From the NCBI RefSeq assembly GCF_020085105.1, contig NC_058046.1:15111175-15175174 (forward strand): a stretch of DNA of 64,000 nucleotides, written 5' to 3'. Of this stretch, positions 28,186 to 36,898 are shown one piece after another. Numbering within the stretch: the first letter of the stretch is position 1; each line of letters starts with the position of its first letter. The notes below the pieces were generated by a model. That model was given only the letters and a program-made list of their open reading frames with translations. It was not told the DNA's origin and searched no databases. The DNA comes from Siniperca chuatsi. Lineage: Eukaryota; Chordata; Actinopteri; Centrarchiformes; Sinipercidae. Position numbers and translations under genes: made by a program.

Positions 28186-30486
28186 ATTCCTTCAAAGCTG
28201 GCTGGCTAGCCTCCGGCTCAGTGGTGCATGGAGCATGGTTTGCAGTGCCACCATTGACAAGGACATTTGGACACAGCCTGAGCTGGGCTTTCTCTCGTCT
28301 CTCTTTATCCTAGTTTAAATTTCTTTTCATCCCCTTCTTTGTTTATCACTTACAACTAATGGTTTTGTTCTGATCGAATAATATATCAATACTTATTTCA
28401 ACAAACCGGTTAACGGCTTGATCTATAAAAAGACCAAAACAATGATGAATTTCCATCAAGTCCAAAGTGGTGTATTCAAATAAACAGCAAATCTTGACAT
28501 TTGAGAAGCATTTTTCTACAAATGTAAAGTATTTGATGTTTTGGTGAATTCCTTTTGAACTGGGTGATTAACTGATAAAGTTGTCATCAATCAACTAATC
28601 GACTTAGCAAATCATTGTTTCAGCTCTGAATATTGTCTGTCTTCCCTAGAATTAGAACTTTAGTATTAAGGATGTAGATTCTACAAACAGCAGACAACAT
28701 GTTTGTTGTCTGGGTGCAGGAGTTTCAAACCTTGTGCTCATCATTGTTGATCATGTTGATGATCAAGGAAATATGCATGTGTTACTCTCTTGCTCTGTTT
28801 TAAGGATTTCTCTTAAATGATCAGTTCGGTAGGCCTATTCACTGCATGAAAAATAAAAACAAATGGAGGCTTGGATATGCATTTTCCTTCTCTCTTTTAC
28901 TCCCATTCTCAGTTAAAATGACACTTGGAAGAAAGAAAACCAACCCAGTCAATTAATCAACTCTCATAAACAAACACTTGACCTCCAAAATTGAATTCTC
29001 CACTTTTACCTTGCAGACATCCAGTAGTTAACTGATATCTATGTTTATACTGTTGCTGTAATTTGGTCTCCTTTCTTTCAGTCAAGAGTACTATAATTGC
29101 TTTTCAGTCAGTGAAAGTGTTTATTTAATGACAGGCTTACTTGTGTAGCTACATTGTGTTCAACATCCACGGTGTAGATTTTACACGACTCTAGACTGAT
29201 CATTATCTTCATCAGCATAAATACACTCAGTCATGCTCACATTTTGTCTGATAATTCTTCGCTCTGGCAGTGTTTCTGAGGAGAAATCTCCTAGTAATCA
29301 CCGCTGTCCTTTTTAATGTTATACCATGTAATTATAGTAAGTGATACTGTAATGTATGTCAGACTATTACTGACTGTTTTAATGTTTTGGTGGTTTGGTT
29401 TAGAGAGAGAGTAGTTGGATCTTATGTGTGATTTACAGCTGTTATTGTAGCTTTCACTACCACGCAGAGCAAGTGTGTTCTATCCCAAGAAGCAAGTTAG
29501 TTTTTCCAATATAGTGGTTAATCAGAAACCTCATTTTGAAGTGCACTGAGGCCAAGAGAGAGTCTGTGTCCAAATGTGGACCTTTTATGTCCAAACCGCA
29601 TTTGTTCCTCTCCAACTGTGTCTCTGTTGAACAAAGTGTGGCACTCAAGCTAACACAGAGACAGGTAGAAAAGAGAAACAGGATGTGGAGAAGCAGAAAG
29701 AAAAGCCAATTGAGGACAGTGAAGCGGAACGGATGGAGTGTGAGAGAAGGTAGAAGAAAATGAGCAGTGAAAATATAAAAGCTTAAATCAAAAGGATAAA
29801 AAATTCATAAGAATCAGGCGGAGAGAGAAGGAAGATAAATTAAAAATATCTGAGTAGAGGAGGAGAAGGTGCATTTATCAGGCTGAGAGAGGGGTGGGAA
29901 AAGAAGGGCAAAGGCAGCATTAGAGATTATTTGAGGGGAGAGTGTGAGCTTGTTACGGTATCGCTGAAGAGGACGAGCACACACACACACGCTTTCACAT
30001 ACACATAATCCTGCAGTCGGCCTGCAGTCGGCCAGCTGTTGCACGACATTCGTTCATCTATTATAAGCACAAAGTAAATGTTTTCCTAATTTGTTTAACC
30101 AGTTTTTTAAAGGTGGCCTCACTGATCGATATTCCCTGGATTGAAGCAATTCATGTGCAAATGCATGATTCAACGGTGTTTTAGCTTGAAAAAGAGCACT
30201 GGCACTAACACTCAAGGTCAGCCCGGCTTTGCTTTTGCTTGGTCTTTGTTTGATTCATTTGTGCTCTCTCCTCCCTCTCACCTCATATGTTAGTTCTTTC
30301 CCTCACTGTCTACTGTTTTAAGTTCATGCATACAGTAATTTTGCACTGCTGACAGAGTGAAGAGGGGCTTAGAGATTTGTTTAAACTCTGGACAGCATCA
30401 CCAGAGGCAGAGCTAAACAGTTTAGGATTGAGGAACCTTTACTGTCTACATGTGTTTGCGTTTGTGAATGTGTCTGCATGTGTTCA

Positions 30487-30517
<31 letters not shown>

Positions 30518-31769
30518 CAGAGTCTTTTTTAATCACATGAAGGATGGCTTTCTTGCCCCAGATAAGTCGAATTTAGTTCGACCTGGCTTAAATTCTGTTT
30601 TTCCTTAGAGAAAGTAGCTTGAGGAAAGGGACAGTGGCTAGAAATGGCTAAGTGTGTATGTGTGCATTTGTGTGTCTGGGGTCTCTCAATTGGGCTACAT
30701 TCCTTATTGTCCCACTTGAGATGTGCTGGTTCCTCTGTGTGTGGGTGTGTTGTGAATAAGTTTGCACTAAATGATTCAGCATCTATGTGTCTGCTCAGCG
30801 GGGGGTGGGCTTGTCGGTAAGAGGGCAAAAGGCCATGTGTTTGAATATTGTCCATGCCACCACTCACACACACACACACACACACACACCACTGAACACA
30901 GACTCCTGAGTGCTTTCAGAAACACACCTCACTAATGTATCCACAAGAGACATTTAATCTACTGCAGACATAGACTTTCTTAATGTCTTCTTTTCTCCTA
31001 TTCTGTTAGAGAAGTCATGCCCATTCTTTACATCCCTCAATTCGCCCCTTTCACTTTTTTAATAATGTCTTCCTCCATTTGCCACAGACAAGATTCTTTC
31101 AGATGTGTCATTATATGTAATTTCCCTTACAATCTCTTTTTTTCCCTTCTCCCCCTCCACCATCCCTTGTCCTTGCAGGACAGCGACATCCAGAAGAAGA
31201 TTGACCATGAGATCCGAATGCGAGATGGGGCCTGCAAGCTGCTGGCCGCCTGCTCCCAGAAAGACCAGGCGTTAGAGGCGGCGAAGAGCCTGCAGACCTG
31301 TAGCACTCGTATCATGGCCTACATGTCAGAGTTGCAGAGGATGAAGGAGGCTCAGGTAATGCAGAAGGTCACGCGGAGGTCGTCGGATGCAGGGCCGATG
31401 GAGGACAGACTCCCGTGCAAAGGAAAAGTAGCCATCTCAGGCAAGTAAAACCTTGTCTGGATGTGTGTGTTTTGTAGGAGTATGTTTTACTCTCTTCTTA
31501 TTGACTGAGGTGAATGTGGTGACTTGCATATGCTGCCCATTGCAATGAGAGGGCAGTCAGATGAATGATTATAGAGCTACTCTGTTTGTATCGCTGACAC
31601 ACTGCAGAGAGATAATTCACACTAGGGAGAAAGACAACAGGGGTGAAAGGTTTTTTTTCTTCTTAGAACATGATGACAAGGTAAAAAATAAATATTAATG
31701 AGATGTGAGACTGGGAGCGCGTGCATGTGTTTGTGGGTGGAGGTTCATGGGGGCGCTGCTGTATGTCTG

Positions 31770-31815
<46 letters not shown>

Positions 31816-34800
31816 ACAGTCAGTAATTAGCTGTGGCTACTTTAGCCAGTGTCTGAAAGCAGCATGGGTAGGGAGGCACACATACAGATAGACACGTATC
31901 AGTTAGACAGTAAGGGTGATTAACATTTTTGTGATCTAATCCCTTATCTGTTGTCATTTCAGATCTTCGGATCCCTCTCATGTGGAAAGACACAGAGTAC
32001 TTCAAGAACAAAGGAGGTGAGGAGCCACCTCTGTATGTGTGTGAAGAAGTTCATTGATGGGTTATTAATGATTTATGCCTGTAGAATTTATTAATGATTT
32101 GCCTCTGATGGAAGTGGTATGTGGCTTCACACACTTCAATTCAAAGTTGTTGAATGTGTGTGAAAGCTTTGTCTAATCACAGGGGGAGAGCGTGGGATTC
32201 CTCATAACTAAAGAACAAAAATTACGTTTTATCATTGGCTAGAGGGTGAAACACTGATGTGGACTTTTTGTTTCATATTTAAAGATATGCTGACCCATGG
32301 AACTATGCAGACAGACCATACAGTATTACAGAGTAGAGTAGCACAGTTTCTGGAGCTGATCATTACAGTCTGTTGCAGCTTTATCAGATATCTCTGTATT
32401 TTACAGGAACTCATTTTTTTAGACATGAGAAACTCCTGGCAGCACAACCTGACCCACTGTTCAGTCCTGCTGGCTTTGCTTCTTGGCTCTGAGAATCAGC
32501 AGCACACAGATGCTGAACTGGGTCATTATTAGTAGGGTAGAGAATACTGGCCTACTAATAATGAAAACAAATGTCATCTGTTGGGCGTTTAAGGAACTCC
32601 CTGAGTCTTTTGTCCTGTGGAATATTACTGTGAACCAGGTCATATTTAAATGTTTTTATGGCATTTCAGAATTCAATGGTGCACATATAACAATAGTAAT
32701 CTTTATATTGACTATTTGCTATCCCACCTCCTCTTGATAGAGTTAGTGTGGGTTAACCCCCGTGCAGTCATTATAACAGTCTCAGTGCTCATTCTCTCCC
32801 CTGGCAACTTGAATGGAATTAATCTGCATGACCTGTGCATATAAATGAACTCAAGAGACAGGTAACAAAGCTTAATGAGGCTGTTAGTCAAGGTCATTAA
32901 GCACACCGAGACATATAAACTGAGCCCAGGAGGCAAGGAGGAGTAAAGCATGTTCCTCTCTCACTAGTCCAATCATATTTTAGGTGTTTGAGTGTTGAGC
33001 TCATACGTGGAATAATAAGTTTGAATATTAAGTGTCAAAGTGCCGTAGACAGGCAAGCACATAATGAGCAGACCACCTCTCTCAGCCTTTTCAGTTCTAA
33101 CTTTGAATTTGAATAAGATGTGGCAAAATGATTGGATTTGGTTGTGCAGTAGAAGAAGAAGAAAAAGACACAATAGAAGATAGTAGACCATCAGGGGTCA
33201 CAGTATTTAGATGACAACAATGATACCTAAGGTACTATTTCTTACATACATTTCTCACTGTTATTATGGATATGATGGTGTTGCGTTTCGGCACAGGGGT
33301 TCACCTAATTACCCTTAATCATAGTGAAGCATGCCCAAAAAGGGTATTAAAGCTTCTTTACAATGTATGTGTATTCCCTGAGATAGTTCCTTCACAATGT
33401 ATATAGAAGGCAAGAGTTGTTATCCAGCTCTCTTTGGCTACTGCATCATTAAAGACCATTGTATGTTAGTTTCAACCACAAAACAGCTAACAATGCTTCA
33501 TAGGCCATTGAGATTGCTGAAATGAAACTAACAACAGTAGAAGTTCTCGTCAGACAGGTAGAGGAGCTGATCTTCTTTCAAACTTTAATTACTCAGGTCA
33601 TCTGGCCTCAGCACTTTGTTAAAACACTTGCCTACATCTTGGAGGTTGCAGGTGATCCTGTTTTCGAGCTGAAAAAGAGTTTTCAAGTGATGCAGTTGAA
33701 TGAAAGCTGTTGAGATGCCTCACAAATGTGAAGTTTCACAGATTATTTTTCTCTTTTGTTCTACCTTTCCACCTTGTCCTTTGTAGAGCTTCATCGGTGT
33801 GCAGTGTTCTGCCTGCTGCAGCTGGGAGGAGAGATCTTTGACACAGACATGGTGATAGTGGACCGGACACTCACCGATATTTGCTTTGACAACACCATCG
33901 TATTGTAAGTCATCTGTCTGCCCTATAAACAAACAGCCACGTAAAGAAAAACTCACATACAGTCTGTGAGTAACACTGATATGGCCATGTTCATCATGTG
34001 TGTATCCTTTTGCAGTAATGAAGCCAGCCCAGGTTTTGAGCTGCGTGTTGAGCTGTACAGCTGCTGCTCGGAGGATGACTACTCAGCAGGGAGCACGCCA
34101 AGGAAACTAGCCAGTAAACTCAGCTCCTCGCTGGGGCGTTCAGCTGGAAAGAAGCTCCGGGCAGCCATGGAGCCTGGACCATGTAGTCCTATTAGCAACG
34201 GAGGGGCAGCTCCTCTTCTGCTGCCAGTTCCTTCTGTACCGTGAGTTTAGTTTACAATATTTGCTAGTTTACATTTTATGGCATATAGATATTGAATAGA
34301 GGGAGAATAGAGAGCGAAATAACATATATATCAGAGAGTACAGGTAGGCATATTTATGGAGACCATTTTTCACTATAAACATGCATGCTCAAACACAGAA
34401 TAAATTTCTATCCCTTCTCTTGTGTGTTGACAGGGGCCCTAAGTACCACCTCTTAGCTCATACCACCCTGTCACTGTTACACGTCCAGGACAGCTTTCGC
34501 ACACATGACCTCACCATCTCAGGCAATGGTGAGTGGCAGCCTTCATCAATCTGTCTCCTCAGCATCTTTGTCTTTTCTCTGCCAAATCTGCCATCTGTCT
34601 GGTTTTTTTTGTCCTTCTCTCACTCATCGCTGTGTCACTTCTCCTCCCTTGCATTCTAATAATTTCCCTTAAACTGAGCATGTGTGTGTACACCCCCCCC
34701 CCTCCTCCTCCTCCTCCTCCTCCTCCTCCTCCTCCCCTTCCTTCTTCCCCTTCCTCTCTGTCCCCCCATGTTCTTTGACAGACAGCCATTGTCAAGGTCA

Positions 34801-36854
34801 CAGTAATAACGGCTGTGCCAGTGAGGTGACTGCTGTGTAAAGCTGCAATAATGTGGGCTAACAAGGGCCCAGAACCTCAGACAGACAGGCCCCTGGTGTT
34901 TTATTCATTGGCCCTTCAGTCTGCTGTAAAGTTTAATTGCTGTACTTCATGACAGTCCCGGCAGCTGCCAGTATTTTACACTCCTGTGCCTTGTTTGTAT
35001 GTTAAAGGGGGCAGTATGACATGGGGAAGAAGTGTGTTTGTGTGTGAATTGAATGTCATGTAGGAATATTCTTATTTATTAATGGTGTTTATTTTTGCTC
35101 ATCCATCTCTCTCTCCCTGTAGAAGAGTGTTCTTATTGGCTGCCGCTCTATGGCAGTATGTGTTGCCGCCTTGCAGCTCAGCCGCACTGTATGACCCAAC
35201 AGATGATGAGTGGATGTTTGAAAGTTAAGGTAAGTTGGCAGGTGTGTGTGAGACACTATTCCCCTCACGGTTTCCATAGTTTTTTGGCTTTTTTCCTGGT
35301 TTATTTATGTCCTTTTCGCCTCCTCCACTTCCCTCCTCTCCTTCTTATGTTGCCATCTCTTTTTGTGTTTTTTTCCCTGTCATATACTCCACACTTAACT
35401 GATCTTTTTCTCTATCTCGCAGCAGTTGGGAGGTGACCATCAGAGTTGGACAAAAGTGCACGGTGTTCTAAAAGGAACAAGCCTTTTCTGCTACCACCAG
35501 CCAGAAGATGTGGAGGCTAACGTTGAGCCAGCTTTCACCATTGCCATCAACAAGGTCAGCAAAGGAATCACATAAAAATAGAGAAACTATCTGGAATTGA
35601 GTAAAACACTTCGTCTCCAGAAGTTGAGCCGACCTTAAAGAACCCATACAGTTGTGTTGTTTCTGGTTATGCCTAAGGCATTGGTAGCTTAGATAAGGAA
35701 TTGGGCTTGTGGATTGCTGCCAGTTTGAATCTCGAGCCAAGTGGTAGACTCTGAGCCAAAAAAGTAAATAAGAAAAAAGTTCTTCTCTCAGTAAATACTA
35801 TTAAGGTGTCCTTGAGCAAGACACTTAGCCCTCAGTTGCCCCAGTAGAGCTGCCCAGAAGCCAAGAGTAGAAAAATGTGGTTCTGTTGCTCAGCTTTCAG
35901 GTGTAACTGTAAATGTTCAGCAAGGCTAGAAAAAAGCAGGCATGTCTGGATAAAAAGCTTTATAGATTTCGAATTGTAATCTGTTCAGTATCTTCTCAAG
36001 TCTTTGCAAACACAATAGAACACAGCAGTCAGCCCCATCCAATCAGGAATCATATTTCTCTCATCCCTCCATTTTTCTAGGCACCAAAGTGAAGAACAGT
36101 CAGTCAGCCAGTCAGGTTCTTGATCATCTTATTTCCTGTGTCTGCGTCTGAGGGTTTACGCCTGTGGGGCTTCTCATTCCTTCCACAGTGACTCATTCAG
36201 TCTTTTGTAGCCTCTGACCCTGATCTCACAGTTGACCTAAAGCCAAGTCAGTAAGAGCAGATCAGGTCTGTATGGTCTTTTGTTAGTCAGTTGTCTGGCT
36301 CTGCTAAAGAAGAAGGAGCGCAGTGTGACGAATGGAACAACACTGCCATCTAGTGGTCATAAACAACCTAGACATATTTGGAGTAGAATGAGGAGGTGGG
36401 AATTGGGAGTCTGTACCTTTTGTTGGATAATTGCTGAAGGGAAATGGCTTGGAAGAGGACTAATTAGTGGCTTTATTAGTGAGGGCTTATTTTCACTGGG
36501 GACTCAAAATTACAATTGCCATAATGATCACTTGTTGCAGCACATAATTTTGTTTATTCAGGAGTACTGGCATTCATTCCTGATTGTAGTTATTTTGTGG
36601 CAGATGATTGTATTCTTTGTCACTCCCGTGTTTCAGGAGACCAGAATACGTGCATCAGAGAAAGACCCTCACAGTAAAGTTCAGAATATCTGTATCAGTA
36701 ACCAGTACGGAGGTGAGGAGGTCACACACACACTGACAACAGACAGCCGCGAGGACACACACCGGTGGATGGAGGCCTTTTGGCAACATTTCTATGACAT
36801 GAGTAAGTACTTGCTATGCTGTAACAGGAAGTGTGTGTAATATACATATATATA

Positions 36855-36898
<44 letters not shown>

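Larger units (their letters stand above)
14732..31178 (+). other. rtkn: rtkn intron 1, 3' part
   Basis: About 16 kb with no recognisable exon. It holds microsatellites, two foldback-type repeats (21311-21474 and 22975-23066), a percomorph dispersed repeat (25729-26140), a SINE-like fragment (26831-26940) and a TATA-like site with an adjacent hairpin (28048-28092). The 254-codon open frame at 27014-27778 is pyrimidine-rich, has no family resemblance and lacks flanking splice logic. Confidence 0.7.

Noticed and set aside
34533..34778. Open frames with a run of prolines (or glycines on the other strand)
   Set aside because: Produced by the poly-C/(CCT)n tract in rtkn intron 6.
36280..36840. 186-codon open frame
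   Set aside because: Only 36637-36802 is real (rtkn exon 9); the rest is chance read-through of intron on either side.
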